Below are positions 49,101 to 59,414 of a DNA stretch of 64,000 nucleotides, in pieces; positions within the stretch are counted from its first letter, which is position 1, and each line of letters starts with the position of its first letter. The stretch comes from Cyclospora cayetanensis (taxonomy: Eukaryota; Apicomplexa; Conoidasida; Eucoccidiorida; Eimeriidae): assembly GCF_002999335.1 (NCBI RefSeq), contig NW_020312270.1, positions 186,001-250,000 of the forward strand. Direction: 5' to 3'. A program made the position numbers and the translations under genes. The notes under the pieces are model-generated. The model ran no database searches, was not told the DNA's origin, and worked only from the letters and a program-made list of their open reading frames with translations.

Positions 49101-52100
49101 TGGCGCGGCGTACCCCCAGAGGCGAAAACACGACGCCACACAGCCATGGCGGTGACCGCATCCAGAGCGCTAAAAGGGTCGTCTATTAGGTAGAGTGCCC
49201 TCGGTCCAAGTGCAGCTAGGCGAACTAGCTGCTTCTCTTGGAGCATATTTTCTGAGACTTCAAGGCTTCTCGTTTCTCCGCTTTCCAAATCCACGTTGGA
49301 CTCTTCCTTTGGTTTCGAAGACCTCGGGAAGGCAACGCCGCAGGCGGAGACGGCGGCCGCGCTGTAGATTGCACGCGCGAGGCATATACGGGCCCTTTGC
49401 CCCCCTGCAAAGTTCGCCAAAAGCCACAGTAAACAGCGACTTCGCGCTAGATGAACGGTGCTATTGTGTTGCAGACTTTCCAAAAATGCCTGGGCCCTCT
49501 GGGAAACGTAGGGCGTCGCGGAGGGGCCAAGGAGAGGCACAGACACCGGCAATGTATGGCAGAGGACACGCGAGGCACATAGCACATAGCACGATCCCCT
49601 CAAGCAGAAATAGCTACTCAGTCAGACGACAAGCGTGGGCAAGAGTAACGCTCCATGCACCGTCTGGCTTACCGCTCAGGCGATGCCCTCCAGCGTCGAT
49701 AGGTGTGGCATCACCCCCCAGAGCCGCTATATCTGTTTCCAGGGAGCAGGCCCTTAGGACCCTTTCATAGGCAGAGCGCACAAGAGGCCTTCCCATGAGA
49801 ATGTTGCTCTGTAGCGTTCCCTCAAAAATGACTGGCTGCTGGGGTGAGTATCCAATGAGCTCCCAAGGATCCAAGCAGTCAGGCGCGCGGCCGTCGCAAT
49901 TCCAGCTTGCGGTATTTGCTAATGCTGCTGCTGCTGCTGCATTCGCTGCCTCCCCGGAGTGCAGCAAAGCTGCTTCCTTTGAGGAGAGCAGCGAGTCTTG
50001 TGCGGCCCTGCTGCTGGTCAGATTGGCGCTGCAGCTGCTAGGTCGAGGGAGGTTCAGATACGCTTCCCCTCCAACGAGATTCATGTCTCCTAAGATCGCG
50101 GCTAGGAGGCTGCTCTTCCCGCTGCCAGATTTTCCCACTACCACATGCAGCTCTCCCGGATGGATGTATAGCTGCACATCGTGCAACACCGCGCTGCTGC
50201 TCCTCAGAGAGTACAGGCTTTCGCCCTCTCCAGAGGCCGATGCATGCCAAGGCCTTTCTTGCGCCGCAGAGCCATGTTGCAGCAGACGGCTTCCGCTGCC
50301 CGAGAGGACGCTGTTGCAGTGTGTAGTGCTGCGGTTGCTGCTGCTGCTACAGTGCGAGGTGCTCGAGGCCGTTTGGGGGCTCTCTACCGGCGGCGCGGCA
50401 CTGGGAGAGATGCAGCTATCGCTGCTAGCCAGGAGTTCATGAGGCCTTAAAGGCCTCCACGCAAAGGCAGCGTCTCGAAAACAGATAACTGCAGAGCCAG
50501 CGTCTGCGCCTCCTCCCGAAACGGCTGATTCGCTGCACGTGCCTGGCGTCTCTGAGACATGCACGGCCTTCCCATCGTACGGCGCTTCTCTGCAATTGCG
50601 CTGGGGTTGCCGCTGATGCGCGTGCTGGTCGTGTGGTGGCAGCTGGGGTTGCAGAGCGCCCGATGGGGGGGAAAGACATCTCCCGAGTCGCTTGAGCGCC
50701 ACGGCTGCTGCCGTCAGATCCCCCATGAGGGTAGGCAACGAGTTGAGGGCTTGGAGCGCCTTGTCAATGAGCGCCAGCGCAGCGAATAGCGTGCTGGCCT
50801 TAGCCATGCTGCCACCCCCCTCTCCTCTGGCGACGAGGCAGGTGAGAGCCGCGAGTTTGACCACTAGCGGCGTTGACACGAACAGACAATTGCCGATCGC
50901 GTGCAGGTAGTACCTGCATCGCAAGAACTTGAGTTCCGGTATGCGCAACCCCCAGATCCGCGCGAAGGCGAAGCCTTCCCACCCCAGCACCTTGGTCTCG
51001 CGGATATGCAGCATGAGCTCCCGGCAGGCGCGCACTCGGGTGTCTCGACAAGACATCATGCGGTGGGTTAGCTGGCGCAGTCGGTGGCCGAGGCGGACTT
51101 GCAGCAGCAGGCAGCCACCTGAAGCAGCGCAAGGAAACAGCGCGTGGCATGCGTTGTTGCAGCTCGGCTATTCAGGGTGTGCTGACGCCAGTTTTGGCTG
51201 GTTGTGTTTCGGGGGAGGGGAAGGGGGCGGTGTTGTCGCAGTCCCGTAGACGCTGCAAGAACCGGAGCCTCGGACGCACCAGTAACAGCCACAGCGTACA
51301 AAAAGGCGCCAGGTATCTGCCTGTACACCAGGAGAAGGTTGAGCGCGAGGGTCAAGGGGGCCGCCCACAGTTCATGGAGCACGCATATGCCCACTTGCGT
51401 TCGTTCGCAGTCCACGCTGACGAGGTTCGCAAGCTCAAGCGCTGCAGCTCCTGCAGACGAAGAAGACGCACTATTCCCGCCGCTGCTGCTACGGAGACAC
51501 CTCGTAGTCGCTGCGGAGACAGCGCCTACACGCTGGCGAGGCTTCGGAAGTGGCGCACTTCGATCTGCAGCTGCAACAAGGCCTCCTGGTGGTTGCTTAG
51601 GACCTGCTCCTGCTGCTGCTCCTGCAGAGCATGCAGCTGATTCGCCACCTTCCTGCATCCCGCCTTCACCAAGTCCGAGCACGTGCTGCGTTGCAACACG
51701 ATACAAAGAACCCCGCGGTTCTGCCTGCTGCGGCGTCTCGAGCGACGACTCCAGAGGCAGCGCTGTGCCCTGCGGCTTCGCGAAAGCCTCGCCGAGAGGA
51801 TTTCCTGCTCGTGGAGGAACGAGCGGCTCTGTGCAACTGCTGCTGTTGCTGCTGCTGAGTCTGCGGCTTTCTGCTGAAAGAGCAGAGCTGCTGGCGCTTC
51901 CCCCGACGCATGCAGCAGCATGGTCCTGGTAAGGCTGGGAAGCCTCTCCCGCGCTTACCCAGTCGGAACCTCTAGGGTTGCAATCGCTGAAGAGCAACTG
52001 CCGAGGAGAGGCGAACCCTTCCGCGTAGGCAGCTTCTTCCTCGTCTGCGTCTCCTTCGCTCACAGCCTGAAGAGATGAGTCATCACCCCACGCCTACCCC

Positions 52101-53079
52101 CCATAAGCGCGAATTACCTTAGTAGCGTACAGCGAGCCACACCAGCACCCCTCAAAAAACATCGACAAAAACCACTCAGGCACCGCCACGCCTTATATCT
52201 GCAAAGCACGCAAAAACGGCTCACCGAAAGATACGATTCTCCCCCACTGCTGTTCGCTGCATCGTGCTCCGCTGCGGCAGCAACGGCCTCAGCTGCAACG
52301 GCTGCAGCCGTCTCTGCCGTTGCAGCTGCAGTCAATACTGCAGCGGCAGCTCCATCAAAGAGAGTCTGCGAGACAACGCGATGCAAGTTGCCCCCGAAAG
52401 AGACAGCCCGCGTGAGTGCGCCGCCTCCGCCGCTGCTGTGCTTGCTGCTGTCACTGGTGCTGTGGCTTCGAGTCAGCCGCTGGGACCTTTTCTCTGACAC
52501 CGCTTCGGGAGAGGCAGCAAACACTGGAGAAGAGTGGCTCCCTCGCCATGCCGCTGTCTGGGGGTGGCTCCAAGCCTCCACAGCACCGAGAGGCTGCCCC
52601 TCCGCATCCAGCTGAGAGGCCATCTGCTCTGTCGTATCGACTAGGCCTGCTTCCGAAGCCGCATGCACATCTGCTTGCATGTCGAGGCGACCTTCAGGAG
52701 GCACCGAGATGACAAGGGCACCCTGGGAGGCAGCCGGCACGTCGTTTTGCCCCTCCCCATCGCTTCGACCCTTTCTGCCATCCCCGCTGCCATAACAAGG
52801 CAGCAACGCATACGGCCTTCTAAGGGCGGCGTGGAAGACAGCGGCAAGCAAAGCATTCTTCGCCCTCAGCGCAACTTTTCGCATGCGGAAGCCACACTGC
52901 ACGTTCGCGGCTACCTGGACATACGCGGCAACTGCGAGCAACAGGGAGAGTATGAGCAAGCGGTTATGCGGTTCAACTTGATGAAAGCCTCCCAGCAGCC
53001 ACCACAGCAGCGCTGGGCTTGGGGAGTCTGCTTGAGGTTCCGCAGCTGCTTCCTCTGCGGCACTTGGCGGCTCTCCCAC
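43168..53079 (-). CDS. ABCC/MRP-type full ABC transporter
   Basis: Multi-exon minus-strand gene with the order TMD1-NBD1-TMD2-NBD2. TMD1 (53,079-50,750) shows the ABCC signatures VSVDCERTQVGICVLHELW and HIRETKVLGWEGFAF, with a long low-complexity Ser/Ala/Gln insertion (52,700-51,500). NBD1 has a Walker A GKSGSGKSS (~50,120), a signature LSGGQRAR created across a splice junction near 49,675/49,408, and Walker B ALYLIDDPFSALDA (~49,190). Its H-loop reads LLVMQQ instead of L.VTHQ (~48,810). TMD2 (48,300-45,680) includes FDGEPIGRLLNRLSDDV and SLKRLETVARSPL. NBD2 has Walker A GRTGAGKST (~44,670), signature LSIGQ (~43,690), Walker B ILCLDEANSAMD and an intact His in LIVSHRL (~43,355). The family exports conjugated organic anions or drugs. 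The first membrane helix of TMD1 and any N-terminal extension were not found, so the 5' end is probably incomplete. The TGA is at 43168-43170. Confidence 0.9.
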
Positions 53080-53105
53080 GGGGGGGGGGGGGGGGGGGGG
53101 GGGGG
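53080..53105. repeat. 26-base G homopolymer
   Basis: Uninterrupted G run on the plus strand (C run on the ABC transporter sense strand) immediately 5' of the first recognisable exon of the transporter. Read in the transporter frame it would give eight Pro codons, but it could equally be a pyrimidine tract ahead of an acceptor. Its exact length is prone to assembly error. Confidence 0.9.
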
Positions 53106-53369
53106 CAAGGGATGCTGCAAGTTTAGCCAGTTCAGAGAGCAGCTATTGTTAAGACTTTCGCATGACTGCCTGCTCCTGCTGCTTCTGCATTGCTCACAGC
53201 AGTAAGACTGCTTTCAGCAGCAGCACACACACGCACACGGGGTCTTTCGGGCGAATGCTGCATGCAGCTGCAGCCCGTAGTCTGCAGCAAAGGCGTCGCG
53301 TCGTTGCTGCCAGAGCAGCGCTCAATCTTGTCCTATATACCAACCATAGGTGCAGGAGCAAAAGCAGCG
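53106..53369. other. short intergenic region upstream of the ABC gene
   Basis: This is the gap between the SUN gene stop (53370) and the first ABC exon. A minus-strand ATG near 53,263 opens a short frame (MQHSPERPRVRVC) that could be a first exon of the transporter, without further support. Confidence 0.35.
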
Positions 53370-56300
53370 TCACAACTCGCTGCCGTTTTTGTTGTTGCTG
53401 CTGCTTTTGCTGGTGTTGCTGTTGCTGGTGCTGCTCAGGAGCAACGCCTTAGTGCCGTGGACCCGGAGTCTATAAACGCAGGTGTATTTGTTATTCCCAA
53501 AGTTTTCCAAGAACTCAAAGACTACCTTTTTAATTGGCTGTTGCTGCTGCTGCTGCGAGAAAACCTCGAATCGGGAGCTCTTCTGACCTTGTTCAAGCAG
53601 GAAATTGCCTAAGAGCACCGGTGTAGCGACCGCTCCTTCGGCAGGAGCCTCTGCTTTGCTTTGGGGAGTTCTAGAAAGGACAGACATAAGCCAATTCGTG
53701 CCGCCTTCAGTGCTGCTGCGCTCAATAGGCAGCACCTTCTGCAGGCTTGCCTCGTTGCTGCTGCTTCCCTGACTGGCGCCACTGCTGTAGTTGCCACTGA
53801 CAGCGGTAAATGGGGCATACTCCCGTTTGTCAGGTACACCCCACACCCGCATGCGTTTCGGAGCCGTGTCTCTCGTCAAGACCGACACCATATCATCGAT
53901 CGCGACAGCCTGTACATACACCTGAAAGGCGCCCAAGACAGCAGCAGCAACACCTGTGTCCTTCTGTGAGGCGACCGCGCAACCCCACGAGACGCCAAAC
54001 ACGCTGGCCTGGGGGAACACTCCCACCACCACCACCACCACCACCTCGCTGCCAGAAAAAAAAGCCCCTGCTCGCGTGCAAGTCTACATTACGTGCAAGT
54101 CTACATTACGTGCAAGTCTACATTACGTGCAAGTCTACATTACGTACACGTCTGTATTGCATTCAACTCTACATTGCATTCAAATCTACATTACGTGCAA
54201 GTCTATATTACGAGCAAGTCTATATTACGAGCAAGTCTGAATTGCATTCAAGTCTACAGTACGTAAAAGTCTATATTGCATTCAAGTCTACATTGCATTC
54301 AAGTCTACAGTACGTACAAGTCTACATTACGTACGAGTCTACATTGCATTCAAGTCTACATTACGTACAAGTCTACATTACGTGCAAGTCTACAGTACGT
54401 ACAAGTCTATATTGCATTCAAGTCTACATTACGTGCAAGTCTACAGTACGTACAAGTCTACATTACGTGCAAGTCTACAGTACGTACAAGTCTATATTGC
54501 ATTCAAGTCTACATTCCGTGCAAGTCTATATTACGAGCAAGTCTATATTGCATTCAAGTCTATATTACGTGCAAGTCTACAGTACGTACAAGTCTACATT
54601 ACGTGCAAGTCTACAGTACGTACAAGTCTATATTGCATTCAAGTCTACATTGCGTGCAAGTCTATATTACGAGCAAGTCTATATTGCATTCAAGTCTACA
54701 TTACGTGCAAGTCTATATTGCATTCAAGTCTACATTACGTGCAAGTCTACAGTACGTACACGTCTACATTGCATTCAAGTCTACATTACGTGCAAGTCTA
54801 CAGTACGTACACGTCTACATTGCATTCAAGTCTACATTGCATTCAAGTCTACATTACGTGCAAGTCTACATTGCATTCAAGTCTACATTACGTGCAAGTC
54901 TATATTACGTGCAGGCAGGCAGCCAACCCATATCAACAGGCGGGGAGTGAGGCTTACTGCTGTGGGTAAGATAATCGCGATGCGCCCTGAGGATCCCTGA
55001 AAGGCATAGCAATTGCCAGGGAGTCTTTCTGGTCGTAACACTGTCTCAGGAGGCCGATGCAGCAGCGGTGGGGGGGGGGAACTACGCCAGGAGATGCCGA
55101 GCAGCTGCATGAGTTGTTGCTGTAGGCTTGCAAAACTGCCGCTCCTGCCACCGACAGCGCATGCGAAGAAGAAAAATGCCGGAGCACTCTAGAGCAGTTT
55201 CTGTCGACGCGAGAGGCAGTGATCCCACCCATGACAGAGCTTGAAAGGGAGCATGACACGGGAAAGCCTCAGTCAGTTGCGCGCATGATGGCAAACACCG
55301 ACCCCAAGGCGAAAGCATGCACGGTACTTCTTCCAACACCACCAGGGGAAGCCTGAAGTTTGCAGCAGCACTACGGGGGTGGGAAAGTTGAAAAGGCGCC
55401 ATTGTGCATTCTCACGATGACGGGATGAGAGGGGGTGAAGTCTCGGTGTGTGCTATGCGCGCTCCTACAGACTCCAATGCCCAGTCCACCTCAGCTTCAT
55501 CCTCTACCAGCAGCCTTAGGAAGCAGCACAAAGAGCAGCTCAAACAGCAGCCGCGAAAACATGGTGCAAGAAGCGCCTACTAGGAGACAGATTTGATGCG
55601 AACATGAAGCCCGACGGGAGAGCGCTGCACAAAAAGCGGAGGCTGGCAGCACTGCCGCTCGGGGATATGGGAGGGGAAGGGGAAGGAAGGGGGGAGGGCA
55701 GGCTGCGGATCAAGACTCCACAAGAAAGGGGTCGACCGACATACGCACTTTGCATGCAACTCCTCAATCTTCTGACGCAATCCTGGGGGGAGGGGTTGAG
55801 ATCCTGCAAGAGCCGCAGATGCCAACACAGCTGCCTAAACGCACTGAATTTTACCGCATTTTATGCGAGCCGGAGGCGCTCATTTGCTGGAATTAGACCG
55901 CAAGGCTATGTCCACACGCTCACCTGCGGTGTCTATACGTTGCTGCAGCCGCTGCAACTGCTGCACCAAGCTGCGGTTCTTTGCTTCGAGCTCCTCCATG
56001 TGTTGCTGCAACACATCAGAGCGGCCCTAGCACTTCCATGAGCTCAATTCAGCTTCAGCGAAAGCGTTTCAGCAGCACGCCAAGCAGCGTCAGTCGCCAG
56101 CGACAACAGGCTTTCTAAGATGCGTGTGTGTAGCAACGGCTTCGCCATTATCATCGGCGCTGAAGGTAAATCCTGAGCACCTGCGCTGCTGCCATGTTCT
56201 TCGCGAGAGCTTCCCGTTCAGCAGCCATGGCAGACGCTGCTGCGGATGCAGCCGCAGCCGCTGCTGCAGACGCGTCGAGTTCAGACAGCCCAGACTGCAA

Positions 56301-57075
56301 GAGGCGGTGTTGCTGCTGCAACAGCGGCTCGAGCTGCTGCTGCAACTGCTGCAGCTGCTGGGCGTGCTGCTGTTGCTGCTGCTGCAGAGCGACGCGCTGG
56401 GTTGCAAGTTCCCGTCTCAACGCAGCTAGCTCCGGAGACGGCTCCACCGGCTGGAGAGACACACACGCAAATAAATATTCAAAGGAGGCAGACGCTCGAC
56501 TTTACTCCCCAAAGCCACATAAAAAGAGGGTCGCACACGCCTTGATGCGCAGAGCTGCCTACCGGAGGTGGTACTTCCGGGGTGATCTGCACAGAAAAAG
56601 CAGGAAAAACGCTTGCTATATATAGGGGGTGCAACGCTGAAGAAATAATTTAGCGCTTAGCTGAAAAAGGCGGAAAAAAACGAGCTGCAGGAAGGCATGA
56701 GTGACTCACAGGGCCGAGAGTCGACGACAAAGACTCATCTGTGTGAAAGAGAAAGCCCATGACTCCTATGAGCAGCAACAGCACGGCAGCAGCTGCTCCT
56801 AGCAAGAGCATGCAAGATGCTGCTGCTGCCTTGTTCCTTGGCAGGAGATTACGCAGCACCTGCCTCTTGATGGCGCGCACTAGATCCTCCACATCCATTT
56901 CCTCACGGCGAGCTGCAATGCGAGCTGTACGTACACCCCAAGGCAGCAGCAGCAGCAATTTGGACAACGTGGTGAACGGTACAAAGCGCCGACAGGCGCG
57001 CGGAGAGAAACGTATCAGCCCATTCAGGTGTCTGTACAGCGCTGCGAGACACCACGTATAGAGGGCAGCCGCCAT
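53370..57075 (-). CDS. SUN-domain nuclear-envelope protein
   Basis: Exons on the minus strand: 57075-56710, 56586-56563 (24 bases), 56450-56181, then less certain ones at ~56,130-56,050, ~56,022-55,921 and ~55,790-55,720. The SUN domain is split between 55,110-54958 and 53921-53370. The first exon encodes a basic N-terminal part and one membrane helix (CMLLLGAAAAVLLLLIGVMG). The next exons encode Gln-rich coiled coil (ELAALRRELATQRVALQQ; MEELEAKNRSLVQQLQRL; LRQKIEELHAKC). The SUN domain begins GNCYAFQGSSGRIAIILPTA and resumes VYVQAVAIDDMV, APKRMRVWGV, and the diagnostic NFGNNKYTCVYRLRVHG. The helix, coiled coil, C-terminal SUN order is the family architecture: SUN proteins span the inner nuclear membrane and bind KASH partners. 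A Ser/Thr/Gln-rich insertion of about 70 residues interrupts the SUN domain. The intron within the domain (53922-54957) carries the 17-bp minisatellite. The start Met is provisional. Confidence 0.85.
54075..54915 (+). repeat. 17-bp minisatellite, ~49 units, inside SUN intron
   Basis: Tandem array with consensus unit ACGTGCAAGTCTACATT and three common variants: GCATTCAAGTCTACATT, ACGTACAAGTCTACAGT and ACGAGCAAGTCTATATT. Variants follow an ordered pattern; an eight-unit (136-base) block beginning at 54,443 recurs at 54,579 with very few changes. Three units make 51 bases, so all plus frames encode the same 17-residue cycle (YITCKSTLRASLHYVQV, phase-shifted). Apart from two early variant units (near 54,237 and 54,263) no plus frame contains a stop. 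On the minus strand, the sense strand of the SUN gene, the units carry TAG, so the array must be spliced out of that mRNA. Confidence 0.97.
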
Positions 57076-57767
57076 ATTCTCATGAAGGCTCCTGCACAAC
57101 AATGCAGCAGCACGAGCAGCAGCAGTAGTAGTGGCCACTGACGAATTTCGCTATTTTGCTGCAGTGCAGCAGAGGCCCTTCCCGTTGCGGTGTCTTGACA
57201 GCCCGCAAAGGGTAACCAGCTGGCTCGCCACCGACTTTGCCGATGTACTGCAGCAGAAGCACGCGCACCATCCAAAACAAATTCAAGAAAGGCGAATCAA
57301 AAACAGCTGCTAGAAATCAACATTGCAACGGCGTCAGCAGAGTCGGCAGGTCCATGAGTAGCGCTCTTCGAGTTTGGCATGTCTAAGGCAGTTCTCGAGC
57401 ACTGGCGGGAGGTGGAAGTTACATTCTGCAGAGCAGCAACTGAATTAGCTGCATGGTGAACCTACTTAGGCGGGAAACAGAGCTTGCATGACTGCTGGGG
57501 GAGGCCACATGCTGCTGTTTAAAGAGATTGTGCTGGTGCTTCTGGTGCTTCTCTTGGCTAAGCACGCCATCCATCGCGTCTGACAAGTCAGAGCTTTCAT
57601 CTGCATGGACAGAAGCGGGCAAGTGTAGCAGGAGGGGCGATATCGGAAAGTGCAGAAGCAAACAGGCAGCATCGGCTGGAGTATACAGCCATCCAATGGG
57701 GTGAACGCGTCGCAAGGAGTTGCAGCAACGCGAGCACCCGTGTTAAAAACTTGTGATTCCACTTTTG
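57076..57767 (-). other. possible 5' exons of the SUN gene
   Basis: Upstream of the provisional SUN start. A minus-strand open stretch at about 57,620-57,470 encodes an acidic then His/Gln/Ser-rich segment (ESSDLSDAMDGVLSQEKHQK) with a GTAGGT donor near 57,465. It has coding-like composition and could be a nucleoplasmic N-terminal exon of the SUN protein. The junction to the 57,075 region was not resolved. Confidence 0.35.
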
Positions 57768-58772
57768 TTAAAAAGAACTGTCTGCATTGCTGCTCCTTTT
57801 GTTGTTTCTGTCGATGCTAGCGGAATAATGCAGTGCCTCTATTCGTGTCAACGACGCACCATCAGAAATATGAGTAGCTGTCGTCATGTTTGCGGGGGTG
57901 CTGCCAATGCTTGCTGCAGCAGCTGCAGCTGCAGCTGCTGCTGCTTCTGCATGCATGAAACCGTATCCGTCAGCTCCTCCGCTACTGCGTTTGCTATCGA
58001 ACCTTCCCGCATACAACAACGGGTGCTGATGTTGCAAGTCGTGCTGCTGCTGCTGCTGCTGCTGAGGATACACGGGGAGTGGCACCCGGCGATGTGCAGG
58101 CCGCTCTCCGTTTTGCAGCTCCCCCCCGCCACTGTTGGCGCTGCTGTATGCGTGCTGGTGCTCCCCGAAGAGGTAGGAAGAGTCAGAGTCTGTGCCTGCA
58201 GGGGCGTTGATATGAATCATCGTGCTGCTGCTTTGGTGGCAGGAAATCGCTGCAAAAAGCTCCGTGCAGCGCGTCAAGTCCAGTCAGCTGCTAGAGTCAC
58301 CAGCAGCAGCACGAAGCTCGTTGCAGCACTAGGAATCGATCGACTGCTTAGTGGAGAGGGCAGAGCCGCTGAGGGAGCCGCTGTAACACAACCTGCTGAT
58401 GTTGACACTGCTGTGTCAGCGGCAGTAGCTGCAGCCGTCCAAGCGCCTTCGCGCGCGTACCTCTCGATTTTTCTGGCCAGATGGGTGGCAAAATACGAAG
58501 AAGACTGGCAGGGTGCGCGCAATATTGGTGTTCTTTGGGATCTGAGGCAGACGCAGAGGCAGCAGCAGCATCACCTCCACCCCCCCGATGCACCATCCGC
58601 GAACGCAGAATATCGCAAGACACGGATTCTGTAAACAGGAAACGTCCTGGAAGAAGATTCTGTCTGAGACATCCCCAACGGCACCAAGAGCAGCGGCAGC
58701 CGCAAGCGCAGCGGGAGCTGTAGCTACGGGAGTGACCATCCCTGAAGTGGAGAAACACCCAGGAGGGTGCAT
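57768..58772 (-). CDS. low-complexity hypothetical protein
   Basis: The best-supported part is the frame 58,240-57,768, which follows a TTTTGCAG acceptor at about 58,238. It contains a poly-Gln run followed by His/Gln, an 11-residue Ala run, and an ordinary C-terminus (ATHISDGASLTRIEALHYSA). Candidate upstream exons reach an ATG at 58772 (MHPPGCFSTSG) with an Ala-rich stretch. The triplet runs read CAG on the minus strand, as in the other genes of this region, which supports the strand. No domain is recognised; exon joins upstream of 58,240 are uncertain. It might be the N-terminal part of the SUN gene rather than a separate gene. Confidence 0.42.
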
Positions 58773-59414
58773 GCAAGAGAGGCCAACAGTCCGGAAGCGC
58801 GCCGTGTTTCTGCGAAAAAAACATTTCAATAAGTCGTTCTTCTAGAATTTTGCATAAACATAAGGATTTTCAGGTGCTGCATGCACGCACGTGGCATGCT
58901 TCCTACAGTTAATTGCCCACTCGCACACATGGGATTCCCCATGCCTCTCCCGAAGACATCGATGCACCGCTTTTCTGCGCAAGCGTGATCGCTTAAGGGC
59001 TGTAGTAGGCGGCACTAGGACCCCCTTCCTTCTCTCTTCTTTCCCCTACAAGTGGTGAGAGAAGAGAAACAGCTTCTCTCCTTCCTGTTCTCTCTGTAGA
59101 GCTCCCTTGGCACGCCGTCACCGACTTGGCGAGGAGTGCGGCGAGCCATATGCGGCATTCGTGCCCTTACAGCCAGAGCTTCTCTAAGGAGCCGAACAGC
59201 ATGAACAGAGCTTGACACCGACAAGCGTCAATAATGAGGATCAAGAAGCCGCCTTCTTCATTAAGAGATGCAGCCGCGGCAACACCTCCTGACTCCTGAC
59301 TGAGTAGCCGGAGCAGGAGGACACCCCTTGTCTAGACACAGCACGAACAGCATCTGCAGACTTGGTTGCTCTTGCTGCTGCCGCTGCTGCTGCTGCTGCT
59401 TTTCCTTTTTCAAG
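58773..59414. other. divergent intergenic region
   Basis: Lies between minus- and plus-strand low-complexity genes and is presumably a shared promoter region. No motif recognised. A CAG/CTG stretch just before 59,415 belongs to the 5' leader of the plus gene. Confidence 0.4.

Noticed and set aside
53810..55000. Plus-strand frame of ~396 residues plus two overlapping shorter ones with a 17-residue cycle
   Set aside because: Product of the 17-bp minisatellite. The opposite strand shows a SUN gene whose domain is joined across it, so a protein on this strand is unsupported.
57753..58634. Plus-strand frame of ~290 residues with Leu and Cys runs
   Set aside because: The triplet runs read CTG on this strand, whereas the genes with clear models here have CAG in the sense strand; the minus strand gives Gln/Ala runs and a plausible acceptor.
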